NCBI GenBank assembly: GCA_947649205.1 | Contig: CANSQM010000001.1 | Coordinates: 1-64,000, forward strand | Reading direction: 5' to 3' | DNA length: 64,000 bases | Source: an uncultured Enterorhabdus sp. | Lineage (GTDB): Bacteria > Actinomycetota > Coriobacteriia > Coriobacteriales > Eggerthellaceae | In this document: positions 56,662 to 64,000 of the stretch, in pieces | Layout of the letters: each line of letters opens with the position of its first letter | Numbering within the stretch: position 1 is the stretch's first letter | Position numbers and translations under genes: made by a program | The notes under the pieces: model-generated | Told to the model about the DNA's origin: nothing | The model's database searches: none | The model's input: only the letters and a program-made list of their open reading frames with translations

Positions 56662-59145
56662 ATGGGCGAGACCGACAAGTACGCCATCGAGAACCTCTCA
56701 ACGGATCAGGGTCCCGTGGAATTCATGCGGGACGGCAAGCTGTGCCGCCGCACCTTCATCAAGGGTGTGGGCTGGATCACCGTGGCCAGCGCCCTCGGTT
56801 TGGCCGGCTGTGCGCCGCAGGCCGAGGAAGAGAAGCTGTCCAACACGGGAAGCGGCACCGACGAGGGGGCCGCGAAGCTGGCCGCCACTGAGTACTCCTA
56901 TGCCTGCTGCAGCTACAACTGCACGTCGCGCTGCCTGCTGAAGGGCCATGTGCGCGACGGCAAGCTCGTGGCCGTGGAGCCCGGCGAGATGCCCGGGCGC
57001 CCCGATTACGCCAATGCCTGCCTGCGCTCCATGTCGTTCATCGAGCGCGTGCAGAACGAGGATCTGCGCGTCATGTACCCCATGAAGCGCACCGGCGAGC
57101 GCGGCAGCGGTGAGTTCGAGCGCATCAGCTGGGACCAGGCCATGGACGAGATCGCCGCGCGCCTGGAGGAATCGAAGGAGAAGTACGGGCCCACGGCCTG
57201 TTCCTTCTACTCCTTCACCGGCAACCAGAGCAAGCTGGCCATGCAATCGGCCACCCGCTTCGCCGGATGCTACGGCGCGACCACCTGGGACATCGAGGGC
57301 ATCATGGGCGACCACGGCGCGTCCATGGGCATGAAGATGGTCTACGGCGTCATCCGCGGCGCCCATGACACCCGCGACTACGAGCAGAACTCCAACATGG
57401 TGGTCATCTGGGGCCGCAATCTGGCAGATACCCACACGAGCGAGCTGCGCTATATCGTGCGGGCTCGCGAGCGGGGCGCGAAGATCGTCTACATCGACCC
57501 GCGCTTCTCCTCCACCGCCACCATCGCCGACCAGTGGATTCCCATCCGGCCCGGCGGCGACTCGGCCCTGGCCCTGGGCATGATCAACTGGATCATCTCC
57601 AACGACCGCCACGACAAGGAGTTCCTTTCCAAGCACAGCTGCGGCAGCCTGCTCGTGCGCGACGATGACGGGAAGTACCTGCGCGGCGAGGGCGACGCCT
57701 ACATGGTGTGGGATCCCGCCCAAAACAAGGCTGTGCCGGCCGACACTGAGGGCGTGGACGCTCCCATCGAGGGCGCCTTCGAGGTTGACGGCGTGAAGGT
57801 GAAGCCGGCCTTCGTGCACCTGAAGGAACGGGCGGCGGAGTACCCCCTGGAACGCGCCAGCGAGCTGTCCGGCGTGCCGGTGGACGTCATCGAGACCTTC
57901 GCCCGAGAATACAGCGACGCGAAGCCCGCGGGCATCCGCATGGGTCAGGGCATGCAGCGCACCTACAACTCCTACCAGTCGTTCCGTACCGTGGCCGTGC
58001 TGGCCGCTGTGGCCGGCTACGTGGGCGTGCGCGGCGGTGGCGCCTCCCATGCCGGCGGCACCAAGGCGAACAAGCCGGTGCCCGGCGAGACGGCGCCCGA
58101 GTTCCTCTACGACGAGTGGGCCAACACGGGCGAAAACAAGGCGAACATGGTGAAGAGCTCGCTCATCTACCAGTGCGCCGTCGAGCACGATCCCGTGCGC
58201 TGCGACTTCATCTGGTTCAACGTGTCGAACTTCCTGAACCAGAGCCCGGACGCGCACCGCATCATCGACGAGGTGTTCCCGAACATCTCCACCATCGTGG
58301 TGGCCGATCCCTGGTGGACCTGGACGGCGAAGTACGCCGACTACGTGCTGCCTGCCACGAGCCTGTGGGAGTACTGGGATCTGTACGACCGCGCGCCGTG
58401 GGTGTTCCTCGTGAAGCCGGCCATCGAGCCGCTCGGCGAGAGCAAGTCGGACTGCGAGATGATGACCATGCTGGCCGAGCGCGTGGGATTGGGCGAGCTG
58501 TGGAGCAAGACCCCCGAGGAATGGGTGCGCTCCTGGCCGAATCCCGACAGCTCCGCCTTCGAGGGCTTCAACTTCGACGAGGCCATCAAGGTGGGCATGT
58601 GGGGTATGCCCACGGGCATCTACGACGAGCCCCTCATCGTCTTCGAGGATCAGCAGTACCAGACCCCCACGGGCCGCTTCGAGTTCTACACCGAGGACAT
58701 GGTGGAGTTCGACGAGCAGGTGCCCCTGCACACCCCGGCCATCGAGTACTCCAACCCCGAGCTGGCGGCGAAGTACCCGCTCATGCACCTCACTTACCAC
58801 GACCGCATGAACGTGCACACCCAGCACTGCGACTGCCCGGCGCTCCATGCGGTGCAGATGGAGCAGACGCTCCAGATCAATCCCGTGGACGCCGAGGCCC
58901 GCGGTATCAAGCACGGCGATGTGGTGCGGCTGTTCAACGACCGCGGCGAGGCGAAGATGACGGCGTTCGTGACCGAGGGCATCATGCCCGGCGTGACCGC
59001 GGCCCAGGCCGGCTGGACTCCCGATCGCGTGATCGGCGGCAGCCATCAGTACCTGAGCCACCTCACCTTGAGCCCTGCCGAGGAGCATTACTCGCAGACC
59101 AACAGCGCGTTCAACGACATCATGATCGAAGTTGAGAAGGCTTAG
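56662..59145 (+). CDS. Tat-exported molybdopterin oxidoreductase (DMSO reductase family), catalytic subunit 2
   Basis: 827 residues. Twin-arginine signal CRRTFIKG (Arg29-Arg30) after an unusually long 27-residue n-region, then lipobox-type LAGC (Cys50). [4Fe-4S] ligands C83-x3-C87-x3-C91...C120. Molybdopterin-binding VIWGRNLADTHTSELRY and the C-terminal domain LQINPVDAEARGIKHGDVVRLFNDRGE. It pairs with the ferredoxin gene 11 nt downstream, and no membrane anchor is present. Unlike the first molybdoenzyme its codon use is G+C-rich like the rest of the window. Substrate unknown. Confidence 0.9.
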   Translation: MGETDKYAIENLSTDQGPVEFMRDGKLCRRTFIKGVGWITVASALGLAGCAPQAEEEKLSNTGSGTDEGAAKLAATEYSYACCSYNCTSRCLLKGHVRDGKLVAVEPGEMPGRPDYANACLRSMSFIERVQNEDLRVMYPMKRTGERGSGEFERISWDQAMDEIAARLEESKEKYGPTACSFYSFTGNQSKLAMQSATRFAGCYGATTWDIEGIMGDHGASMGMKMVYGVIRGAHDTRDYEQNSNMVVIWGRNLADTHTSELRYIVRARERGAKIVYIDPRFSSTATIADQWIPIRPGGDSALALGMINWIISNDRHDKEFLSKHSCGSLLVRDDDGKYLRGEGDAYMVWDPAQNKAVPADTEGVDAPIEGAFEVDGVKVKPAFVHLKERAAEYPLERASELSGVPVDVIETFAREYSDAKPAGIRMGQGMQRTYNSYQSFRTVAVLAAVAGYVGVRGGGASHAGGTKANKPVPGETAPEFLYDEWANTGENKANMVKSSLIYQCAVEHDPVRCDFIWFNVSNFLNQSPDAHRIIDEVFPNISTIVVADPWWTWTAKYADYVLPATSLWEYWDLYDRAPWVFLVKPAIEPLGESKSDCEMMTMLAERVGLGELWSKTPEEWVRSWPNPDSSAFEGFNFDEAIKVGMWGMPTGIYDEPLIVFEDQQYQTPTGRFEFYTEDMVEFDEQVPLHTPAIEYSNPELAAKYPLMHLTYHDRMNVHTQHCDCPALHAVQMEQTLQINPVDAEARGIKHGDVVRLFNDRGEAKMTAFVTEGIMPGVTAAQAGWTPDRVIGGSHQYLSHLTLSPAEEHYSQTNSAFNDIMIEVEKA

Positions 59146-59156
59146 AGGAGGGAATC

Positions 59157-59723
59157 ATGGCTGAGAAGCAATATGGAATGCTCGTGCGCACGAACCGCTG
59201 CGTGGGCTGCCAGACCTGCGTCGTGGGCTGCCATCTGTTGCACGAGTGCCCCGAGGATGTGTACCTGGGCTATCTGGAAACCGTGGGCCAGGCGGAGAAC
59301 TACCTGGTAGAGGGCACCTACCCGAACGTGTCGGTGACCTTCCGCCCGCATCTGTGCAACCACTGCGCGGCCCCGGCCTGCGTGGCGAACTGCCCCACCG
59401 GCGCCATGGCCAAGCGCGAGGAAGATGGCGTGGTGGAAAGCGACCCCAACGTGTGCATCGGTTGCGGCACCTGCGTGCAGTCCTGCCCCTACGACGCGCC
59501 TGTGGTGGCCGACGCCCTGGGTCTTGCCATGAAGTGCGACTTCTGTCGCCCTCGCGTGGAAGCCGGCGAAGAGCCGCTGTGCGTGTGCAGCTGCCCGGCC
59601 GAGGCCCGCGTGTTCGGCGAGATCAGCGATCCGGAAAGCGAGGTGTCGAAGCTCATCGCCGAGCTGGGTGCCGAGCCTCTGCTGCCCGAGGAGGGCACCG
59701 AGCCGTCGGTGTATTACTGCTAG
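59157..59723 (+). CDS. Four-cluster ferredoxin subunit (DmsB-type) 2
   Basis: 188 residues with four cysteine groups: CVGCQTCVVGC, CNHCAAPACVANCPTG, CIGCGTCVQSCPYD and CDFCRPR...CVCSCPAEA. Shorter than the first DmsB-like protein. It passes electrons to the molybdoenzyme encoded just upstream; GAGGAGGGAATC precedes ATG 59157. The final SVYYC resembles the SVYYLK end of the first copy, so the two are paralogues. Confidence 0.93.
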   Translation: MAEKQYGMLVRTNRCVGCQTCVVGCHLLHECPEDVYLGYLETVGQAENYLVEGTYPNVSVTFRPHLCNHCAAPACVANCPTGAMAKREEDGVVESDPNVCIGCGTCVQSCPYDAPVVADALGLAMKCDFCRPRVEAGEEPLCVCSCPAEARVFGEISDPESEVSKLIAELGAEPLLPEEGTEPSVYYC

Positions 59724-59775
59724 TTTGACGGCTCGGGCGCGCGGGGCGTCCTGGCCGAGCGAGTTCCGCGGCGAC

Positions 59776-59800
59776 CGGAAGTGCCCAGTGGGCACTTCCG
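59776..59800 (+). other. 11-bp inverted repeat between ferredoxin and Crp-type genes
   Basis: CGGAAGTGCCC-AGT-GGGCACTTCCG, perfect, with a 3-nt centre and no T-tract. It may be a terminator hairpin or an operator of the regulator gene that follows. Confidence 0.5.
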
Positions 59801-59863
59801 CAAAGCGAGGACTGTTTGAGCGAATCAGGATGCCCGCGCCCCAACTGGCGAAGATGCGCCTGA

Positions 59864-59926
59864 TAGAATAACCAATCTATGCGCGGCGAGCGCTTTCCCG
59901 CCTCCCTCCCTCGGGGAGGCGCTCGC
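59864..59926 (+). promoter_or_regulatory. Promoter and leader hairpin of the Crp/Fnr-type gene
   Basis: TGA-TAGAAT (59861-59869) is a fair extended -10. The leader contains an 8-bp stem GCGAGCGC/GCGCTCGC enclosing CCTCC/GGAGG (59886-59926), just upstream of the ribosome site, so folding could affect translation. Confidence 0.45.
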
Positions 59927-59944
59927 ATAGGAGGAGGGGCGAAC

Positions 59945-60622
59945 GTGGATTCCAAGCTCATGCAATTTATCGATGCCGAACGGTTCCCCGCGGTGTTCAC
60001 CACCGAGGAGCTGCTGGCCCAGGGCGACCTGCCTGTGGAGCGCCGCAGCTATCGCAAGGGGGAGCTGATCTTCCAGGCCGAGGAGCGCCACCCCTGCACC
60101 TACCATGTGGCCAGCGGGCTCGTGCGCCTGTACCTGTCTTCGGCCGAGGGGGCCGTGAAGACGCTCTTCTACCATGCGGCGGGCACCCAGTTCGCCTTTC
60201 AGGGGTTCAAGCGCGACCGCATGACCCGTTCCACGGCCGAGGCGGTGACCGATTGCGAGCTGTACGCCATCGACTTCGCTGAGCTCATCGCCTTTTGCGA
60301 TAACCACACCGAATACTACATGGCCTACATCGAGTACTTGTTCTCCATCATGAACTCTCAGACCGAGGAGATCGCGAGCCTGTCGTTCCAGACGGGCGTG
60401 CGGCGCCTGGCTTCGCTGCTGTACGCCTTGAGCAGCGACGGTCAGCCGGTGGTGTCCTACTCCATCGACGAGTTGGCCGAGATCATCGGCTCCCATCGCA
60501 ACACCGTGAGCAACGCCCTGTCCCACCTGCGCAAACTGGGGCTCGTGGAGAAAGATCCTCGTCCTCTGCGAGTGCGCGACTCGGAAGGGCTGCGGCAGTT
60601 CGCCGAGATGGGGGAGGGGTAG
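59945..60622 (+). CDS. Crp/Fnr-family transcription regulator
   Basis: 225 residues. A cyclic-nucleotide-binding-type beta barrel (RRSYRKGELIFQAEERHPCTYHVASGLVRLYLSSAEGAVKTLFYHAAGTQFAFQGF) is followed by a long dimer helix and a Crp-type HTH (SIDELAEIIGSHRNTVSNALSHLRKLGLVEK). The N-terminal Cys cluster of Fnr is missing, so it is not an Fe-S oxygen sensor of that type. GTG 59945 is chosen for GGAGGAGGGG upstream; the in-frame ATG 59879 would translate the leader hairpin. It probably controls the molybdoenzyme operon upstream. Confidence 0.85.
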   Translation: MDSKLMQFIDAERFPAVFTTEELLAQGDLPVERRSYRKGELIFQAEERHPCTYHVASGLVRLYLSSAEGAVKTLFYHAAGTQFAFQGFKRDRMTRSTAEAVTDCELYAIDFAELIAFCDNHTEYYMAYIEYLFSIMNSQTEEIASLSFQTGVRRLASLLYALSSDGQPVVSYSIDELAEIIGSHRNTVSNALSHLRKLGLVEKDPRPLRVRDSEGLRQFAEMGEG

Positions 60623-60811
60623 GCGACGCGCCGGCCCGAGCAGCGCTCTGCGACCGCACCGTGGGCAATGGGTTGCGAAGGGGAGTGCGGGCGGCGTGGC
60701 GGTCTCTTCTATCCTTGAAGTAGGACAATCGAATACCCAATGCTGTGCGGAACCCGACTGGCGGTTTTTGCTAGCATGGGCCCGGTAAACGACGGCCAGA
60801 GGGGAGGGGCC
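60623..60811 (+). other. Intergenic region before the MFS gene
   Basis: No gene is seen. TGC-TAGCAT (60770-60778) could serve as an extended -10 for the transporter gene. Confidence 0.35.
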
Positions 60812-62005
60812 ATGGGGAAGAGGGGCACGGCGACGCTGGCCCTGCTGTTCGCGGCGGGGTTCTGTGCCTACAGCTGCAATCACGGGAGCATGATCTACGT
60901 GCCCCTGGCCGTGGTGGGCTTCGGGGGCGATTTGTTCCAGGCGGGGCTTCAGGCCACGGTGTTTCTGGCGGTGGCGGTTGCCTTGCGTTTTTGGTTCGGC
61001 CCCTTGGCCGACCGCCGCGGGCCAAAGCCGCTCATGTTGGCGGGCATGGCCGCCTATACGGTCGCCACGCCGCTTCTGGGTTTGTGCGACACCTTCCCCT
61101 TGGTGCTCGCCGTGCGCTGTGTGCAAGCCGTGGGCATGGCGGCGTTCTTTCCGTGTGCCCTGTCTGCCGTGAGCGAGGCGGCCTTCCAGCGAAGCTCGGG
61201 CCTGACGCTGGGCCTGTATCGGCTCGTGTCCTCTGTGGCGCTCATGGTGTCGGCTGCGGCGCTGTTTCCCCTGGTGCAGGCCGTGGGCTACAAAGGTACC
61301 TTCGCGACCTTGGGGGCAGTGGCGGCCGTGGGCTTCCTCTGCGTGCTGGCGGCTCCCGTGACGCGGCCCCGCACAGAGGCCGAGGGCTCTGCGGCAGAAG
61401 GGAAGGCCTCGGGCGCGGGTCTGCTCGCCTCGTTGCGGCGCATGCTGGTGGCGCACTCTCACCTGGCCGTCGGCGTGCTCGGCGCCACGTTTGTGGCGGC
61501 CTTGGGCTACGGGCTCATTTCCAGCTTCGCCACGCCCTTTGTGGAGCAGGCCGCTCCCGCGGCCAATGCCGGCCTGCTCATGGCGCTCGTGGGCGCGGGC
61601 GGCTTGGCGGCCAATCCCGTGGCCGGCTGGCTCGTGGATCGGTATCCCTCGCTGGGGGTGCTCGTCGGCTTCGGGGTCTGCCTGGGTGTGGGCACCGGGC
61701 TGCTGGCCCTCGTTCCCGGCGTGTCGGCGCTTCTTCCCGTGGCCGGTCTCGTGCTCGGCATCGGCTATTTCGGAACGGTGACGAGCGCCGTGGCCCTGAT
61801 CGCCAAGTCCGTGGCTCCGGCGGGTCGCTCGTCGTTCATCGCCATGCAGCAGAATTGCATCGATGCCGGAGCGGGGCTCTCGGGCGTCTTCTTCGGCGCG
61901 TTGTTCTCGCTGATCAATCCTGCCCTGGTGTTCGCCCTGTGGGGTGTGGTCACCACGGGGGCGGCCCTCGGTCTCGCCGTGGGGAACGGGCGACGGCGGG
62001 AGTAG
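60812..62005 (+). CDS. Major-facilitator-superfamily transporter
   Basis: 397 residues with about 12 hydrophobic helices. The loop 2-3 signature appears as FGPLADRRGPKPLMLAGM, and a second-half copy as NPVAGWLVDRYPSLGVLVG. A polar central loop (TRPRTEAEGSAAEGKASG) separates the halves. Substrate cannot be told; drug or metabolite efflux is typical. ATG 60812 follows GAGGGGAGGGG. Its last codons lie in the first of three short tandem repeats. Confidence 0.85.
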   Translation: MGKRGTATLALLFAAGFCAYSCNHGSMIYVPLAVVGFGGDLFQAGLQATVFLAVAVALRFWFGPLADRRGPKPLMLAGMAAYTVATPLLGLCDTFPLVLAVRCVQAVGMAAFFPCALSAVSEAAFQRSSGLTLGLYRLVSSVALMVSAAALFPLVQAVGYKGTFATLGAVAAVGFLCVLAAPVTRPRTEAEGSAAEGKASGAGLLASLRRMLVAHSHLAVGVLGATFVAALGYGLISSFATPFVEQAAPAANAGLLMALVGAGGLAANPVAGWLVDRYPSLGVLVGFGVCLGVGTGLLALVPGVSALLPVAGLVLGIGYFGTVTSAVALIAKSVAPAGRSSFIAMQQNCIDAGAGLSGVFFGALFSLINPALVFALWGVVTTGAALGLAVGNGRRRE

Positions 62006-62063
62006 CCTCGCGCGGGGAACGGGCGACGGTTCCCTCGGTCTTGCCGTGGGGAACGGGCGACGG
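61971..62063 (+). repeat. Tandem triplication at the 3' end of the MFS gene
   Basis: GGGGAACGGGCGACGG occurs at 61981-61996 (coding), 62014-62029 and 62048-62063, at steps of 33 and 34 nt. The flanks of copies 1 and 3 are also shared (CTCGGTCT-GCCGT). Copies 2 and 3 lie after the stop. Confidence 0.8.
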
Positions 62064-62071
62064 TACAGGAA

Positions 62072-62093
62072 AGGGAGCCCCGCAGGGCTCCCT
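62072..62093. terminator. Hairpin between convergent genes
   Basis: AGGGAGCCC-CGCA-GGGCTCCCT, a perfect 9-bp stem without a T-tract, between the MFS gene and a minus-strand gene. Confidence 0.5.
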
Positions 62094-62122
62094 CCATGGG
62101 TAGTGCTTGGGGTTCTTGCGGG

Positions 62123-63373
62123 CTACTCGGCGTAGCGGAACAGGGCGGCCACCGGAGAGGCGGTGGGCATCTGGTCCTGGTCCACGATGTAGATGTGGGC
62201 GTCCTGGGCCAGAGCCGCCTGGGCGAAGGCGTCGGTGATGTCCGGGGCGGCCGGGTCGATGTAGCCGTCGTCGACCGGGTTCGGATTGCCGTCGAAGGTG
62301 ACGGTGCCGGTGTTGATGTCGAAGCCGCCGGGCAGGATCTTCCCCTTCACCATGAACAGCGCGCCCACGCGGCGCTCGGCCAGGGCCATGCCGATGGCGT
62401 CGAAGTCGTCAGAGGCCTTGCCGTGGGCCGCATCGCCGCCGAACTGCTCGGCGGCCTGCTTGAGGTTCGCGTCGCGGATGCCGTCCATCACGGTGAGGGC
62501 TGCATCCAGCAGCGCCTTGCCGTCCAGGCCGGCCGGATCCTTCTTGATGCCCTCGGGCAGCAGGTGGCGCAGGGTGCAGATCTTGCGGAAGGCGTGCTCG
62601 TACTCCTCGTCGCAGCACAGGATGATGGGCGTGGCATCGTCGCGCACCAGATAGTCGTTCACGGCTTTGTTCACGTAGCGGAACCAGGGCAGGGCGTCGT
62701 CTTTCTTCACCTCGTTGCGGGACTGGTGGTCGTGGTACTGGCCCATGTGGCCTTCCAGGGTGATGTAGTCCAGCGCGCCCAGCTCGCCCTTCTTCATGTC
62801 GGCGGCGGTGTCGTCGCTGTTGGCGAACAGCTCGCTGAAATAGTCGTGTACTTCCTGGGGCAGCTGCTGGCGCGCCACATGGGTGCGGTCGCCCTTCACC
62901 CAGCTGAAGCGGTCGTTGCCCAGCTCCAGGATGTAGTACTCGGTGCCGTACTGGAAGTTGCGCAGCAGCGGCTTCACGAAGTAGGTGTCGCCGGCGGCCA
63001 CCATGGGATCGGGGGCGAAGAACAGGTTGTACACGTACACGTCGGTGTTGCTCATGAGGAAGCCGAGGCCCTCGCCGGCGTGCAGCCACAGCGGCATATC
63101 AGGATGGGCCAGCAGGTAGTCGGCCTTCTCCAGGATGCCCTTATAGGCGTCCTTGTCGTAGGTCTCGGCCAGGGTGCGCTCGGCGTCCTTCATCAGGTCC
63201 TTGAACATGTCGCCGTCCCACCGGTCGCGGCGCTCCTCGCGCTCGCTGTGGTGTACCGGAATGTAGAGCGACACGACCGGCGCGGTCACGTTGGCGAGGA
63301 TGGCGGGATCGAAGCTCTCCATCACGTGAATGCTGTCATCGGTCTTGCGCAGGGTCTCCTTCTCGTCTTTCAT
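62123..63373 (-). CDS. Archaeal/eukaryotic release-factor-1-like protein (baeRF type), tentative
   Basis: 416 residues. The layout fits the bacterial aRF1/eRF1-like group (baeRF): an N-terminal domain with VVSLYIPVHHSEREERRDRWDGDMFKDLMKDAERTL, a central beta-rich domain (FVKPLLRNFQYGTEYYILELGNDRFSWVKGDRTHV), and a third domain (PIILCCDEEYEHAFRKICTLRHLLPEGI) ending with a low-homology EQFGGDAAHGKASDDFDAIGMALAERRVGALFMVKG. Such proteins are suspected to act in ribosome rescue or stress. Assignment is from remembered family patterns and needs a profile search. Confidence 0.6.
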   Translation of the reverse strand: MKDEKETLRKTDDSIHVMESFDPAILANVTAPVVSLYIPVHHSEREERRDRWDGDMFKDLMKDAERTLAETYDKDAYKGILEKADYLLAHPDMPLWLHAGEGLGFLMSNTDVYVYNLFFAPDPMVAAGDTYFVKPLLRNFQYGTEYYILELGNDRFSWVKGDRTHVARQQLPQEVHDYFSELFANSDDTAADMKKGELGALDYITLEGHMGQYHDHQSRNEVKKDDALPWFRYVNKAVNDYLVRDDATPIILCCDEEYEHAFRKICTLRHLLPEGIKKDPAGLDGKALLDAALTVMDGIRDANLKQAAEQFGGDAAHGKASDDFDAIGMALAERRVGALFMVKGKILPGGFDINTGTVTFDGNPNPVDDGYIDPAAPDITDAFAQAALAQDAHIYIVDQDQMPTASPVAALFRYAE

Positions 63374-63437
63374 GACGAACCTCCATAATAGTCGGGAACT
63401 GCTGGGTCGCGCAGCCTTGGGGGCCAGCGTCCCGGAG

Positions 63438-63455
63438 CGATCCTGCGGGATCGCG
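63438..63455 (-). other. Leader hairpin before the release-factor-like gene
   Basis: An inverted repeat GCGATCC/GGGATCGC with a 3-nt loop lies about 65 nt upstream of the minus-strand start. It may be part of the leader or promoter; nothing more can be said. Confidence 0.35.
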
Positions 63456-63489
63456 CGGAGCGGATGGGAAGGCGTCGCGCAGTGAAAAG

Positions 63490-63522
63490 CATAGCCCCCG
63501 ACCGGAGAAATCGGGGGCTATG
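63490..63522 (-). terminator. Terminator after the P-type ATPase gene (minus strand)
   Basis: A perfect 12-bp stem CATAGCCCCCGA/TCGGGGGCTATG with a 9-nt loop. On the minus strand it is followed by CTTTTC and lies 38 nt after the ATPase stop. Confidence 0.85.
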
Positions 63523-63559
63523 GGCGGGTCTGTGAACTTCTGGTTGCCGAAATGCTGAT

Positions 63560-64000
63560 TTAGTTTCTCACGTTCATGGCGCGCATGGCGTTCAGGATGG
63601 CGATGACGGCCACGCCCACGTCGGCGAAGACGGCCATCCACATGTTGGCGATGCCGAAGGCGGCCAGCACGAGCACGGCGAACTTGATGCCGAGGGCGAA
63701 CACGATGTTCTGCCACACGATGCGCATGGTGCGGCGGGCCAGGTCGATGGCGCGGGCGATGTCGTCGGGGTTGTCGTTCATGAGCACCACGTCGGCGGCC
63801 TCGATGGCGGCGTCCGATCCCATGGCCCCCATGGCGATGCCGATATCGGCGCGGGTGAGTACCGGCGCGTCGTTGATGCCGTCGCCGACGAAGGCGAGCT
63901 TGCCCTTGCCGTGGCTTGTGCGCTCGGTCTCGGCCAGTAGGGCCTCCACCTCGGCCACCTTGTCCTGGGGCAGCAGCTCGCTGTGCACCTCGTCGATGCC
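63560..64000 (-). CDS. Heavy-metal P1B-type ATPase, C-terminal part (partial)
   Basis: 146 residues up to the window edge, with the 5' part beyond 64000. The hinge motif VGDGINDAPVLTRADIGIAMG and the last two helices (IVFALGIKFAVLVLAAFGIANMWMAVFADVGVAVIAILNAMRAM) are those of ZntA/CadA-type metal exporters. The CPx and phosphorylation motifs lie outside the window, so the metal cannot be assigned. Confidence 0.93.
   Translation of the reverse strand, partial: GIDEVHSELLPQDKVAEVEALLAETERTSHGKGKLAFVGDGINDAPVLTRADIGIAMGAMGSDAAIEAADVVLMNDNPDDIARAIDLARRTMRIVWQNIVFALGIKFAVLVLAAFGIANMWMAVFADVGVAVIAILNAMRAMNVRN

Noticed and set aside
62096..63388. 430-residue plus-strand frame opposite the release-factor-like gene
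   Set aside because: Its product is a repetitive Val/His/Gly/Gln-rich shadow typical of antisense frames; the minus-strand protein has ordinary composition and domain-like structure.

Overview
The window is a high-G+C, densely coded chromosomal segment of a gut-type anaerobic actinobacterium. The best fit is the family Eggerthellaceae (Eggerthella, Gordonibacter, Adlercreutzia and relatives). That placement is inferred from the gene set and not from a marker-gene search. The clues are several Tat-exported flavoprotein reductases of the fumarate reductase family, LuxR regulators with large membrane domains, two Tat-exported molybdopterin oxidoreductases with ferredoxin partners, a six-haem cytochrome, and monoderm-style lipoprotein anchoring.

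Layout. 1-400: end of a membrane protein gene and tRNA-Val. 674-10948: one long Tad (Flp) pilus locus (cpaB, tadZ, tadA, tadB, tadC, flp, a second pilin, TadE/TadG-like proteins, then DUF192 and zinc-ribbon genes). 11012-12953 (minus): a ModE-type HTH protein and threonine synthase. 13263-17332: ferrous-iron uptake (feoA, feoA, feoB, Cys-rich partner, DtxR-type regulator) with repeated operator-like decamers. 17422-19603: divIC, ppx, tRNA-Leu. 19781-22260: a haem-binding histidine kinase and OmpR-type regulator. 22261-23724: a DUF4143-type AAA ATPase behind a 33-nt repeat array. 23986-27946: a molybdopterin oxidoreductase, its ferredoxin and a TorD-type chaperone, of visibly lower G+C. 27957-30147: an accessory patch with a toxin-antitoxin pair, an Rpn-type nuclease and dispersed repeats. 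30148-32107: polyprenyl synthase and a peptidoglycan-binding protein. 32146-33391: a decayed IS3-family element. 33540-36452: leuC-leuD-leuB. 36563-43986: LuxR regulator, flavoproteins, NifX-like protein, degenerate Fic-like regulator, cytochrome. 44178-47730: hisS, VapBC, a second ATPase with a 23-nt repeat array. 47993-53699: a large membrane protein, a third flavoprotein and a second LuxR regulator. 54036-55026: rplJ-rplL. 55159-56400 (minus): a third ATPase behind twin palindromes. 56662-60622: second molybdopterin oxidoreductase, ferredoxin, Crp/Fnr regulator. 60812-64000: MFS transporter, release-factor-like protein, metal P-type ATPase (cut by the window end).

How it fits together. All five exported redox enzymes have a twin-arginine motif followed by a lipobox-type cysteine, so they are probably tethered outside the membrane and fed electrons by ferredoxin-type or cytochrome partners. 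Each redox unit lies near its own regulator. The kinase/regulator pair and the first molybdopterin operon share an unusual array of TTAAT-type elements at 11-nt steps, which suggests one regulon.

The most intriguing pattern is that three related AAA/DUF4143 ATPases each sit directly behind a private set of repeated sequence (four 33-nt units, five 23-nt units, two 20-nt palindromes). This looks like a recurring ATPase-plus-cognate-repeat module of unknown function. Dispersed 70-100-nt intergenic repeats, a paired 28-nt repeat, and two terminator hairpins with compensatory stem changes also stand out.
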